Assembly: GCF_030499515.1 (NCBI RefSeq)
Contig: NZ_JASTWJ010000001.1
Span: 6,490,001 to 6,554,000 of the forward strand
DNA length: 64,000 bases
Origin: Streptomyces sp. DT2A-34
GTDB taxonomy: Bacteria; Actinomycetota; Actinomycetes; Streptomycetales; Streptomycetaceae
Reading direction: 5' to 3'
This document shows, one piece after another, positions 54,610 to 63,196 of the stretch (positions are counted from its first letter, which is position 1; each line of letters begins with the position of its first letter). The notes beneath the pieces were generated by a model, which saw only the letters and a list, made by a program, of their open reading frames with translations, was not told the origin of the DNA and made no database searches. A program made the translations under genes and the position numbers.

Positions 54610-55443
54610 TTACGCGGCGTGCTCCACGAAGCGCCGCGCCGTCTCGGCGAGCACCTCCCGCCCGTCCCGCGCCCACAGCCCGTCGTTGAACAGCTCGACC
54701 TCGATGGCGCCCGTGTACCCGGCCGCCTCCACGTACCCCTTCCACTCCCGCATGTCGATCGCACCGTCGCCGATCTGACCGCGGCCGGTCAGGACGCCCT
54801 CCGGCAACGGCGTCGTCCAGTCGGCGAGCTGGAAGGTGTGGATACGGCCACCCGCCCCCGCCCGTGCGATCTGCTCCGGCGCCGTGTCGTCCCACCAGAT
54901 GTGGTACGTGTCCACCGTGACGCCGACCTGGTGGGCCGGGAAGCGTTCCGCGAGGTCCAGGGCCTGGGCCAGGGTCGACACCACGCAGCGGTCGGCGGCG
55001 TACATCGGGTGCAGTGGCTCGATGGCCAGCTTCACGCCGCGCTCCTCGGCGTACGGGCCCAACTCGCCGAGCGCGTCGGCGATCCGCTCCCGCGCGCCGT
55101 GCAGGTCCTTGGACCCGGCGGGCAGCCCGCCGGACACCAGCACCAGCACGTCCGTGCCCAGCGTCGCCGCCTCGTCGACCGCTCGGCGGTTGTCGTCCAG
55201 CGCCGTGGCCCGCTCCTGCGGGTCGATCGCCGTGAAGAAGCCGCCGCGGCACAGGGTGGTGACCGTCAGACCGGCGTCGCGCACCAGCTTGGCCGTCGCC
55301 TCCAGGCCGTACATCTGGACGGGTTCGCGCCACAGGCCGACGTTCGCCACGTCCAACTCGCCGCACGCCTCGACCAGTTCGGGCATGCTCAGCTGCTTCA
55401 CCGTCATCTGGTTGATGGAGAAGCGTTCAAGTCCGGTGCTCAC
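54610..55443 (-). CDS. Sugar isomerase/epimerase of the LacI-controlled operon
   Basis: A 277-aa xylose-isomerase-like TIM barrel. Metal-site segments: KLAIEPLHPMYAADR, VTVDTYHIWWDD, IHTFQLADW and GAIEVELFND. The GTG start at 55443 overlaps the stop of the DUF993 gene (GTGA), so translation is coupled. Third gene of the operon Gfo/Idh/MocA dehydrogenase, DUF993 aldolase-like, isomerase. Likely converts a keto-sugar or sugar acid formed by the dehydrogenase. Confidence 0.88.
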   Translation of the reverse strand: MSTGLERFSINQMTVKQLSMPELVEACGELDVANVGLWREPVQMYGLEATAKLVRDAGLTVTTLCRGGFFTAIDPQERATALDDNRRAVDEAATLGTDVLVLVSGGLPAGSKDLHGARERIADALGELGPYAEERGVKLAIEPLHPMYAADRCVVSTLAQALDLAERFPAHQVGVTVDTYHIWWDDTAPEQIARAGAGGRIHTFQLADWTTPLPEGVLTGRGQIGDGAIDMREWKGYVEAAGYTGAIEVELFNDGLWARDGREVLAETARRFVEHAA

Positions 55444-56594
55444 TGGGCCACTCCGTACAGGGCGAGCAGGTTCTTCATCCGCTCCTCGGCCAGCTTCGGG
55501 TCCGGGAAGAGGCCCAGTCCGTCGGCGAGTTCGTAGGCGCGGGCGAAGTGCGGGAGGGAGCGGGCCGACTGCAGGCCGCCGACCATGGTGAAGTGCGACT
55601 GGTGGCCGGCCAGCCAGGCGAGGAAGACCACGCCCGTCTTGTAGAAGCGGGTCGGCGCCTGGAAGAGGTGGCGGGACAACTCGACCGTCGGGTCCAACAG
55701 CCCCCGGAAGCCGGCCACATTCCCCGTGTCCAGCACCCGCACCGCCTCGGCCGCCAGCGGCCCCAGCGGGTCGAAGATGCCGAGCAGGGCGTGGCTGAAG
55801 CCCTTCTCGTCGCCCGCGATCAGCTCGGGGTAGTTGAAGTCGTCGCCCGTGTAGCAGCGCACGCCCTGGGGCAGGCGGCGGCGGATGTCGATCTCCCGCT
55901 GGGCCTCCAGCAGCGACACCTTGATGCCGTCCACCTTGTCGGGGTGCGCGGCGATGACCTCCAGGAAGGTGTCGGTGGCCGCGTCGAGGTCGCTCGACCC
56001 CCAGTAGCCCTCCAGCGCCGGGTCGAACATCGGGCCCAGCCAGTGCAGGATCACGGGCTCGGCGGACTGGCGGAGGAGGTGGCCGTAGAGCTCCAGGTAG
56101 TCCTCGGGCCCGGAAGCCGCGGCGGCCAGCGCCCGGGACGCCATCAGGATGGCCTGGGCGCCGGACTCCTCGACGAGGGCGAGCTGCTCCTCGTAGGCCG
56201 CCCGGACCTCGGCCAGGGACGCCGGGCCGGTGAGCTGGTCGGTGCCGACACCGCAGGCGATCAGCCCGCCGACCGACTTGGCCTCGGCGGCGCTGCGCCG
56301 GATCAGCTCGGCCGCGCCCGCCCAGTCCAGGCCCATCCCGCGCTGCGCGGTGTCCATGGCCTCGGCGACACCGAGCCCGTGGGACCACAGGTGCCGGCGG
56401 AAGGCGAGGGTGGCGTCCCAGTCCACGGCGGCGGCCGAGTCGGGCGACACATCGGCGTACGGGTCGGCGACGACGTGCGCCGCCGAGAAGACCGTACGGG
56501 AGGTGAGGGGCGCGCCCGGAGTGAGGGCGAGCGGCTCGGTGCGGGACTCGTACGCCCGCAAGCCGCCCTTGAAGTCAGGCAGTCGGATGGTCAC
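55440..56594 (-). CDS. DUF993 (dihydrodipicolinate synthase-like) protein
   Basis: A 384-aa TIM-barrel protein I place in DUF993. Recognisable parts are SRTVFSAAHVVADPYAD, WGSSDLDAATDTFLEVI, DGIKVSLLEAQREIDIRRRL (a candidate Schiff-base Lys in GIKVS) and CYTGDDFNYPELI. It probably acts as an aldolase or lyase on a 2-keto-3-deoxy sugar acid-like compound. GTG start at 56594 overlapping the dehydrogenase stop (GTGA). Activity has not, to my knowledge, been assigned to the family. Confidence 0.85.
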   Translation of the reverse strand: MTIRLPDFKGGLRAYESRTEPLALTPGAPLTSRTVFSAAHVVADPYADVSPDSAAAVDWDATLAFRRHLWSHGLGVAEAMDTAQRGMGLDWAGAAELIRRSAAEAKSVGGLIACGVGTDQLTGPASLAEVRAAYEEQLALVEESGAQAILMASRALAAAASGPEDYLELYGHLLRQSAEPVILHWLGPMFDPALEGYWGSSDLDAATDTFLEVIAAHPDKVDGIKVSLLEAQREIDIRRRLPQGVRCYTGDDFNYPELIAGDEKGFSHALLGIFDPLGPLAAEAVRVLDTGNVAGFRGLLDPTVELSRHLFQAPTRFYKTGVVFLAWLAGHQSHFTMVGGLQSARSLPHFARAYELADGLGLFPDPKLAEERMKNLLALYGVAQ

Positions 56595-57748
56595 AGCGCG
56601 ATCTCCGGGACGTCGAGACGGCGGCCCTCGGCCGAGGACTTCAGGCCCAGCTCGGCGAGCTGGACGCCGCGGGCACCGGCGAGGAGGTCCCAGTGGTAGG
56701 GCGCGTCGGCGTAGACGTGCTTGAGGAACAGCTCCCACTGGGCCTTGAAGCCGTTGTCGAAGTCGGCGTTGTCCGGCACCTCCTGCCACTGGTCGCGGAA
56801 GGAGTAGGTGGCCGGGATGTCCGGGTTCCAGACCGGCTTGGGGGTGAGGGAGCGGTGCTGGACGCGGCAGTTGCGCAGACCCGCGACCGCGGAACCCTCC
56901 GTGCCGTCGACCTGGAACTCGACGAGCTCGTCGCGGTTGACGCGCACGGCCCAGGAGGAGTTGATCTGGGCGATGGCGCCGCCGTCGAGCTCGAAGATGC
57001 CGTACGCGGCGTCGTCGGCCGTGGCGTCGTACGGCTTGCCGTTCTCGTCCCAGCGCTGCGGGATGTGGGTGGTGGCGATGGCCTGGACGGACTTCACGCG
57101 GCCGAACAGCTCGTGCAGCACGTACTCCCAGTGCGGGAACATGTCGACAACGATGCCACCGCCGTCCTCGGCGCGGTAGTTCCACGACGGGCGCTGCGCG
57201 TCCTGCCAGTCGCCCTCGAAGACCCAGTAGCCGAACTCACCGCGGATGGAGAGGATCTGCCCGAAGAAGCCCCCGTCGATGAGGCGCTTCAGCTTCAGCA
57301 GGCCCGGGAGGAAGAGCTTGTCCTGGACGACGCCGTGCTTGATGCCGGCGTCGGCGGCCAGGCGCGCGAGCTCCAGGGCGCCCTCCAGCCCCGTGGCCGT
57401 CGGCTTCTCGGTGTAGATGTGCTTGCCCGCGGCGATCGCCTTCCGGATCGCCTCCTCACGGGCGGAGGTGACCTGGGCGTCGAAGTAGATGTCCACGGTC
57501 GGGTCGGCGAGGACCGCGTCGACGTCGGTCGAGATGTTCTCCAGGCCCAGGCCGTGCTGCTCGGCGAGCGCCTTCAGGGCGTGCTCGCGGCGGCCGACCA
57601 GGATCGGCTCCGGCCACAGCACGGTGCCGTCGCCGAGGTCGAGGCCGCCCTGCTCCCGGATGGCCAGGATGGAGCGGACCAGGTGCTGGCGGTAGCCCAT
57701 GCGCCCGGTCACACCGTTCATGGCGATACGCACCGTCTTGCGTGTCAC
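56591..57748 (-). CDS. Gfo/Idh/MocA-family dehydrogenase
   Basis: A 385-aa NAD(P)-dependent sugar dehydrogenase. The Rossmann start is RIAMNGVTGRMGYRQHLVRS; AGKHIYTEKPTATGLEGAL holds the catalytic Lys of the EKP motif; GGGIVVDMFPHWEYVLHELFG is the substrate side. The GTG at 57748 follows AAGGGAAC. First gene of an operon with DUF993 and isomerase genes, divergent from LacI. The operator at 57840-57853 lies 92 bp upstream of the start. Probably oxidises an uncommon sugar or inositol-like compound. Confidence 0.9.
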   Translation of the reverse strand: MTRKTVRIAMNGVTGRMGYRQHLVRSILAIREQGGLDLGDGTVLWPEPILVGRREHALKALAEQHGLGLENISTDVDAVLADPTVDIYFDAQVTSAREEAIRKAIAAGKHIYTEKPTATGLEGALELARLAADAGIKHGVVQDKLFLPGLLKLKRLIDGGFFGQILSIRGEFGYWVFEGDWQDAQRPSWNYRAEDGGGIVVDMFPHWEYVLHELFGRVKSVQAIATTHIPQRWDENGKPYDATADDAAYGIFELDGGAIAQINSSWAVRVNRDELVEFQVDGTEGSAVAGLRNCRVQHRSLTPKPVWNPDIPATYSFRDQWQEVPDNADFDNGFKAQWELFLKHVYADAPYHWDLLAGARGVQLAELGLKSSAEGRRLDVPEIAL

Positions 57749-57779
57749 GTCGTTCCCTTCGTAGGTGTCTGCGCAGCGT

Positions 57780-57820
57780 TTGTGCGCGCTTCGTACGCGG
57801 TTGTGCGCGCCGCGTACGCC
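57780..57820. repeat. Direct repeat, 21-bp period, in the lacI/dehydrogenase gap
   Basis: TTGTGCGCGC occurs at 57780-57789 and 57801-57810, each followed by a CGTACGC core (57792-57798 and 57813-57819). The exact two-turn spacing places both copies on the same DNA face. A second protein-binding site next to the LacI operator is possible. Confidence 0.5.
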
Positions 57821-57839
57821 CTACCCTGTTGAGCGTCAC

Positions 57840-57853
57840 AGCAAGCGCTTTCT
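57840..57853. promoter_or_regulatory. LacI-type operator
   Basis: AGCAAGCGCTTTCT contains the CG-centred palindrome AAGCGCTT with near-symmetric flanks (GCAAGCG/CGCTTTC), the standard LacI/CcpA-family operator form. It sits between the divergent LacI gene and its target operon. Confidence 0.75.
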
Positions 57854-58079
57854 ATCTGATGAGAAGCTAGCCTCTGAGCAGCGGTGCAGACAAGACCGTG
57901 ACGGGGTTGAGTTGTTCGAGGGGACGAACAAGCGGGGTTGTTGGCCGTAAGGTCTGCTCGACATACACGGAACCGTGGCCACTGGCGGCCTGTCTACGAG
58001 GACGCAGGCCCTGTCCTGTGAGCACGTGGTGACTACGTACGAGGTGGTACGACGAGATGCGCGACCGGAGGACGACGAG

Positions 58080-59090
58080 ATGACGGTGACCCTGGCGGAC
58101 GTGGCGGCCCGCGCCCAGGTCTCCCCCGCGACGGTGTCGCGCGTGCTGAACGGGAACTATCCCGTGGCGGCCTCCACCCGCGAGCGGGTGCTGCGGGCCG
58201 TGGACGAGCTGGACTACGTCCTGAACGGTCCCGCGAGCGCGCTGGCCGCGGCCACGTCCGACCTGGTCGGCATCCTGGTCAACGACATCGCCGACCCCTT
58301 CTTCGGGATCATGGCGAGCGCGATCCAGCTGGAGATCGGGGGCCCGGGCGGCCGGGCGGGCGGCGAACGGCTGGCCGTCGTCTGCAACACGGGAGGTTCG
58401 CCCGAGCGCGAGCTGACCTACCTGACCCTGCTCCAGCGGCAGCGGGCGGCCGCGGTCGTCCTGACCGGCGGCGCCGTCGAGGACGCCCCGCACGCGGCGG
58501 CGGTCGCGGCGAAGCTGCGGAAGCTGGCCGACGCCGGGACGCGCGTGGTGCTGTGCGGTCGGCCGCCGGCGCCGGACACCGGCGCGATCGCGCTGACCTT
58601 CGACAACCGCGGGGGCGGACGCGAACTGACCGAGCACCTGATCGGCCTGGGCCATCGGCGGCTGGGCTACATCGCGGGTCCGGAGGAGCGGACGACGACC
58701 CGGCACCGGCTGGAGGGCCACCGGGCGGCGCTGGAGGCGCACGGCATCGAGGAGGACCCGCGCTGGACGGTCTACGGCCGGTACGACCGGCAGTCGGGCT
58801 ACGAGGCGACGCTGGAGCTGCTGCGCCGGGACCCGTCGCTGACGGCCGTGGTCGCGGCGAACGACTCCGTCGCGCTGGGGGCCTGTGCGGCGCTGCGGGA
58901 TTCGGGGTTGCGGATTCCGGACGACGTGTCGGTGGCGGGCTTCGACGACCTTCCGTTCAGCATCGATGCGGTGCCTTCTCTTACGACGGTGCGGTTGCCG
59001 CTGTCGGACGCGGGGGCGCGGGCCGGGCGGATCGCGATGGGGCGGGAGGAGCCGCCGCCCGGGGGGATCGCGACGATCCGGGGGAGCTGA
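58080..59090 (+). CDS. LacI-family repressor of the sugar operon
   Basis: A 336-aa repressor: N-terminal HTH (TLADVAARAQVSPATVSRVL, then NGNYPVAASTRERV) and a sugar-binding domain (VGILVNDIADPFFG, VVAANDSVALGA, SVAGFDDLPFSIDAVPSLTT). The ATG at 58080 has GGAGG 11 bp upstream; earlier starts in the open frame lack a ribosome site. The C-terminus ends GGIATIRGS; one extra G in the G-run at ~59086 would extend it by ELMVRGSSGGPRE, the usual LacI tail, so a 1-base loss is suspected. Core function should survive. Confidence 0.9.
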   Translation: MTVTLADVAARAQVSPATVSRVLNGNYPVAASTRERVLRAVDELDYVLNGPASALAAATSDLVGILVNDIADPFFGIMASAIQLEIGGPGGRAGGERLAVVCNTGGSPERELTYLTLLQRQRAAAVVLTGGAVEDAPHAAAVAAKLRKLADAGTRVVLCGRPPAPDTGAIALTFDNRGGGRELTEHLIGLGHRRLGYIAGPEERTTTRHRLEGHRAALEAHGIEEDPRWTVYGRYDRQSGYEATLELLRRDPSLTAVVAANDSVALGACAALRDSGLRIPDDVSVAGFDDLPFSIDAVPSLTTVRLPLSDAGARAGRIAMGREEPPPGGIATIRGS

Positions 59091-59140
59091 TGGTTCGGGG
59101 TTCTTCCGGGGGGCCTCGGGAGTAGCCCGGTAGGACGCGA

Positions 59141-59201
59141 TCCTGCGGTTCCTGCGGTTCCTGCGGTTCCTGTGGTTCCTGCGGTTCCTGCGGTTCCTGC
59201 G
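59141..59201. repeat. 9-bp tandem repeat, ~6.8 copies
   Basis: The unit TCCTGCGGT is repeated head to tail from 59141 to 59201, with a single variant copy (TCCTGTGGT, copy 4). It lies between the convergent LacI and mycothiol-isomerase-like genes. A variable-number repeat by slippage is likely. Confidence 0.9.
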
Positions 59202-59232
59202 CGGCGCGCCCCGGTGAGGCGAGGCTGGCCCG

Positions 59233-60099
59233 TCAGTACACGATGGACACGATCTGGCAGGCGGCTTCCGCGAGTCGGGCGTCGCCGTCGATGTGGGCAC
59301 GGGTGAGCGCGTCGGCCGGTTCGATGCCGCGGACGCACAGGCGCCAGGCGCTCTCCGCGTCGAGGCGGAGGAGCGCGGCGGGGCTGCCGGTGGGCGGTTC
59401 GGCCAGGGACCAGTTGCCTTCGGCGGTAGTGGCGGTGGCTGTCCAGATGCCGCCGGCGGGGCTGTCCACGTGGACCTGGACCTGGGTGCCGACGGGCGCG
59501 GTGGTGTCGCGCAGGGTGTGCGGCAGGGCGCGCAGAAAGGTGTCCAGGACCACGGAGAGGTGCCTCGGGTCGGGGTCGGTGCCCTGGCCGGTGGCGTGAC
59601 GGATCTGCTGGCGGTGTGTCCAGTACTCGGTCAGCTCCCGTGCGCTGTCCAGCCACATCGGCGCCGGATCGACGCCGGCCCAGGAGACCCCGAGCGAGGG
59701 GGCCGCCGGGTCGGCGCCCTCGAAGAGGCGGGCGACCTGCCCGCCGACGAGCTCCAGGGTGTCGGCGAGCGCGGTGGGGCTCACGCGGCTGTGGGCGTCG
59801 ACCCACTCTTGATTGATGCGGTGGATGTACGCCTCCAGGGTCTCGCCGGGCGCGAAGGCGGGCCCTTGCCGGTACCCGTCGCGGTGCCGGGCGAGGCGCC
59901 CGTAGCAGTCGCCCAGCACGTGCGCGGCGACATCACGCACGCTCCAGCCGGGCACCGCCTCCCGGGCCCAGTCGGCCGGGGCCAGTGCGCGCAGGGTGGC
60001 GATCAGGGCGGTGTGCTCGGGGGCGAAGAGGGGGCGGGCGTCTATGGGAGGGCCGAGCCAGGAGTCGTCGGGTGGGGCGGCAGCGGGATGCGGGGGCAT
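59233..60099 (-). CDS. Maleylpyruvate isomerase/mycothiol-dependent (MDMPI_N, DinB-like) protein
   Basis: A 288-aa protein. LRALAPADWAREAVPGWSVR followed by DVAAHVLGD is the MDMPI_N signature with a metal-binding His; further His residues follow in AYIHRINQEW and ELTEYWTHRQQIRHA, giving the three-His Zn site of DinB-like mycothiol enzymes. It may be a mycothiol-dependent transferase or isomerase; substrate unknown. ATG at 60099. Monocistronic. Confidence 0.87.
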   Translation of the reverse strand: MPPHPAAAPPDDSWLGPPIDARPLFAPEHTALIATLRALAPADWAREAVPGWSVRDVAAHVLGDCYGRLARHRDGYRQGPAFAPGETLEAYIHRINQEWVDAHSRVSPTALADTLELVGGQVARLFEGADPAAPSLGVSWAGVDPAPMWLDSARELTEYWTHRQQIRHATGQGTDPDPRHLSVVLDTFLRALPHTLRDTTAPVGTQVQVHVDSPAGGIWTATATTAEGNWSLAEPPTGSPAALLRLDAESAWRLCVRGIEPADALTRAHIDGDARLAEAACQIVSIVY

Positions 60100-60168
60100 G
60101 AAGTCAAGGCTGCCGTCGAGGCGTTGGGAGCGCCATCGCTTATGCCTGGCTCGTCGGCGGGAGCGAGG

Positions 60169-60793
60169 ATGTCAGACCCGACGGGCATCCTGTCGACCAT
60201 GGAGAGGATCGAAAACTCGGCCGCTGCGCGATCGCCACGAACTGGACGCGGTGCTGCGCACCGGATTTGACCGGATCAGGACTGTCGCTCCGGGACTGCG
60301 GTACCGGCTCGTCGGCACGGCAGCGGCCTGCCCGCAGGGCGTCGATCTGCCGGTGGGCGATGGCGACATCCTCGTCGACCGACGCGACGACGTCGACGCC
60401 GTTGCCGAAGCACTGGCGGACTTGCCGTGTGTGACCGCTCCGCAATGGCTCGCATCGGCCCCGCAGTACTTCGCCTGCCACAGCCTGGACGGCGTCGGAT
60501 TCAGCGTCAGCACCGTGGAAGTACCGTGCGGCGAGGACGGATGGGAGTGCCAGGGCCCCGGCCCCTGGAGGCACTACGTCACCGTGGACTGCGGCGGGCA
60601 CCGCATCGAATGCGTGCGGCTGGAGCTCCGGCTGACCACCGAGTCCCTCCGCGATCGCCCTGACCGGTACCAGCCGCTACTGACCCACCTCGGCGCTCAC
60701 GGCGCCGACCTGGAACTCCTGCGACAGAGCATGACCGTGCGCAGGGTCCCCGAGACGCTCGCGCGCCTGGCCCGAGGACTGCAGTCGCCCTGA
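60169..60793 (+). pseudogene. Nucleotidyltransferase-like gene with a 5' frame break
   Basis: The body (LRDRHELDAVLRTGFDRIRT, LRYRLVGTAAACPQGVDLPV, GDGDILVDRRDDVDAVAEAL, WRHYVTVDCGGHRIECVRLE) looks like a small nucleotidyltransferase-fold protein. It has no good start in its own frame: ATG at 60098 gives Arg/Cys-rich sequence, GTG at 60248 removes the N-terminus. In another frame ATG at 60169, behind GGGAGCGAGG, gives MSDPTGILSTMERIE; joining that to LRDRHELD needs a shift at about 60215-60223. Either a broken gene or a base error; the minimal intact CDS would be 60248-60793. Confidence 0.6.
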
Positions 60794-60829
60794 CGAGGGC
60801 CAGTGACTCCTGCTGCGACGACGCGTCGC

Positions 60830-61462
60830 TCAGCGCAGCCGGTTCCCGGTGTGCTCCGCCTCCTCCACCCCCTGCACCCCCTCGGCCGCAAGAGCCGCCT
60901 CCTCCACCCGCTCCCGGTGCTTCTCCCACCACGTCACGTCCCCCGGCGCCATGTTGGAGTCCCCGGTGCGCAACCCCGTGGCCCCGTCGACGAGTTCGCG
61001 CACGATGTCCGCGTGGCCGGCGTGCCGATGGGTCTCGCCGATCATGTGGACGAGGACGCGGTGGAGCGTGAGGTCGATGGGCGGGTCCCCGGGGATTCGG
61101 CCGACCGCGTCCAGAGGCAGGGTCTCGATCGTCTCGTCGGCGTGGGCGCAGACCCGGCGGTAGTCGTCGACTATCCGCTCGCGCGTCTCGTCGGCGGTCG
61201 CCCACAGGTCGGCGTTCGGCTCGGGAGCGTCGCCGGTGATCCAGAGCGGGGGTGCCGGGCAGGGGCGGCCGAAGGTGTCGCCGAAGTAGAACGCCTCCGC
61301 GCCGGTCACGTGCTTGACCAGGCCCAGCAGGTTGGTGCCGGTGGGGGTCAGCGGGCGGCGAATGTCGTACTCCGAGAGGCCTTCGAGCTTCCAGAGGAGG
61401 ACGTCGCGCGCGTCCTGGAGGCAGCGGCGGAGGTCCGCCTTGGGGTCCGATCCGGTCGTCAT
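60830..61462 (-). CDS. DinB-family protein (DUF664)
   Basis: A 210-aa four-helix protein of the DinB/DUF664 group. The metal-binding His set is visible in LLGLVKHVTGAEAFYFG and VLVHMIGETHRHAGHADIVR. Likely a metal-dependent thiol (mycothiol) transferase-type enzyme. ATG at 61462. Stands alone, convergent with the nucleotidyltransferase-like gene. Confidence 0.9.
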   Translation of the reverse strand: MTTGSDPKADLRRCLQDARDVLLWKLEGLSEYDIRRPLTPTGTNLLGLVKHVTGAEAFYFGDTFGRPCPAPPLWITGDAPEPNADLWATADETRERIVDDYRRVCAHADETIETLPLDAVGRIPGDPPIDLTLHRVLVHMIGETHRHAGHADIVRELVDGATGLRTGDSNMAPGDVTWWEKHRERVEEAALAAEGVQGVEEAEHTGNRLR

Positions 61463-61555
61463 CGGGTCAGTCTGGCCATGGAGGTGATGCGCCGTCACCG
61501 TCTTTTCCGGGCCGGTGACTTCCCCGGTGCCGACGGCGGCTGGTACATCATCCGG

Positions 61556-62341
61556 ATGAGCAACGGGGGAAGACCAGAGGGTGCCGGACCCATAACCCGG
61601 CGTGCGGCCACCTGCTGTCTCGTGCTGCTGATGATTCCGACCGCCCTGGTCGCGTACTTCTGGTACACGGTCTGGCACGCCGACCAGGTGAACAGCGAGC
61701 GCCGGCAGGACGCCCTGAACTCCCTTCTCCGGCGCGCCCATGAGCAGGCGGACGACACCAGCCGTGCGCTCACCGAGAGCGGCTTCGGCGCCGATGCCGA
61801 CACGCTGACCGGGGTGATCTGGCGGCACAGCGAAACGCCGCTCATCAGCTACGACCCGGCACGTCACCGGTTCACCGCCACCGCGCGCAGGACCGACTTC
61901 TACGAGAGCGAGGGGGTGATTCTGGGGAGCGGCTCTGTTCAGGTCGCACGCTGCCTGCGTTTCACCTTCACTCGCGGCTCCGGTGCGGCCTGGACGTCCG
62001 CCGTCGCCGTGCGGAACTACGACGAGTGCCTGCCGGGCACGCGGATCGGCAGCTGGGCCGACACCGCGCGGAGCCGCATCGCGGAGATGAGCACCATGGA
62101 GCTGACACCCACCGGAGTACAGCGCGCTCTCGACCCCACCGGCAAACTCGGCCATTTCGACGTCAGGAGCGCCGAGCGCAGGGGACGTACCGCCACCGTC
62201 ACCGTCCTGATCGAAGACAAATACGGGGCGGAGGCGCACGCCCCAGCCAAGCAGTGCTACCGGTTCGTCCGGGACCTCGGCGGCGAATACGGCGACGACG
62301 TGACCAGCGTTCCGCTGAGCACCTGCCCAACGGCCACTTGA
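61556..62341 (+). CDS. Membrane-anchored hypothetical protein, 261 aa
   Basis: One N-terminal membrane helix (CCLVLLMIPTALVAYFWYTV, residues ~18-38) anchors an extracellular domain of ~220 aa that contains three Cys (VARCLRF, YDECLPG, AKQCYRF) plus a near-terminal one (LSTCPTAT), possibly two disulfides. The ATG at 61556 (MSNGGRPEGAGP) is chosen over upstream starts because it opens just before the helix. No family recognised. Confidence 0.75.
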   Translation: MSNGGRPEGAGPITRRAATCCLVLLMIPTALVAYFWYTVWHADQVNSERRQDALNSLLRRAHEQADDTSRALTESGFGADADTLTGVIWRHSETPLISYDPARHRFTATARRTDFYESEGVILGSGSVQVARCLRFTFTRGSGAAWTSAVAVRNYDECLPGTRIGSWADTARSRIAEMSTMELTPTGVQRALDPTGKLGHFDVRSAERRGRTATVTVLIEDKYGAEAHAPAKQCYRFVRDLGGEYGDDVTSVPLSTCPTAT

Positions 62342-62486
62342 GGTGCGCACCCCCTGCCGAATCCCCCGTTCCGCGTCTATCACTGGCCCCACCGATGATT
62401 TCCGGGCCCCGCTCCGGTCTCCATCGCCGTAATCACCCGAGCAGCTTCCGAGCGGCACCCGAGCGCAAGAACCAGGAGTGTCTTCC

Positions 62487-63083
62487 ATGCGCATCGTGAT
62501 CACCGAGTTCATCAGCCTCGACGGCGTCGTCCAGGCCCCCGGCGGCCCCGAGGAGGACACCGACGGCGGCTTCGCGCACGGTGGCTGGTCGCACCCGTAC
62601 TTCGACCCGGAGGTGCTCGGCGCCGCGTTCAGCGAGGGGCTGGAGAAGGCCGAGGCGCTGCTGTACGGGCGCCGTACGTATCTGACGATGGCGGGGGCCT
62701 GGCCCGAGCGGGCCGGTGACCCCTTCGCCGACCGGCTGACCTCCCTGAAGAAGTACGTCGTGACCGACACCCTCGGTGACGACGAGCTGACCTGGAACAA
62801 CACCACCCGCATAGCGGGCGGCGAGGCCGTCGCGCGGATCCGTGAGCTGCGTGAGCGCGAGGGCGGCGACCTGGCGATGATGGGCAGCCCCACCCTCGTG
62901 CGGACCCTCATCCAGGAGGGTCTGGTCGACGAGCTCCAGCTGATCGTGATGCCGGTGCTGCTGGGCGGCGGCAAGTCGATCTTCCCCGAGGACGGCGGGA
63001 AGCGGCCGTTCGAGCTCGTGTCCACGGTCACCGGGAAGACGGGCGTACAGGTGTGCGTCTACCGGCCGGCCGCCGGGGACTAG
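62487..63083 (+). CDS. Dihydrofolate reductase-like (RibD C-terminal domain) protein
   Basis: A 198-aa NADPH-dependent reductase fold. MRIVITEFISLDGVVQAPGG is the family N-terminus, with ALLYGRRTYLTMAGAWP, LAMMGSPTLVRTLIQEGLVD and VMPVLLGGGKSIFPE downstream. The group is close to RibD reductase and YwjB/YyaP-like proteins; true substrate unknown. ATG at 62487. Monocistronic. Confidence 0.92.
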   Translation: MRIVITEFISLDGVVQAPGGPEEDTDGGFAHGGWSHPYFDPEVLGAAFSEGLEKAEALLYGRRTYLTMAGAWPERAGDPFADRLTSLKKYVVTDTLGDDELTWNNTTRIAGGEAVARIRELREREGGDLAMMGSPTLVRTLIQEGLVDELQLIVMPVLLGGGKSIFPEDGGKRPFELVSTVTGKTGVQVCVYRPAAGD

Positions 63084-63196
63084 GCGAGAACTTCTGACCG
63101 ACCCCGTGGACAACGGCAACCTGTGCTACAACGCCGACACACCAGCGAGGATTCCGCGCTGCTGACGCCCGTTCGCCGAAGCGGCCGTGGACGCCA

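Larger units (their letters stand above)
57749..58079. other. 331-bp divergent promoter region
   Basis: Holds the 21-bp-period repeat and the LacI operator. On the minus strand TTGCTG (overlapping the operator) and TAGGGC further downstream resemble -35 and -10 boxes for the dehydrogenase operon, so a bound repressor would block RNA polymerase. No gene seen. Confidence 0.5.

Noticed and set aside
59141..59201. CRISPR-like array
   Set aside because: Units are 9 bp and directly adjacent with no spacers; no cas genes nearby. It is a simple tandem repeat.
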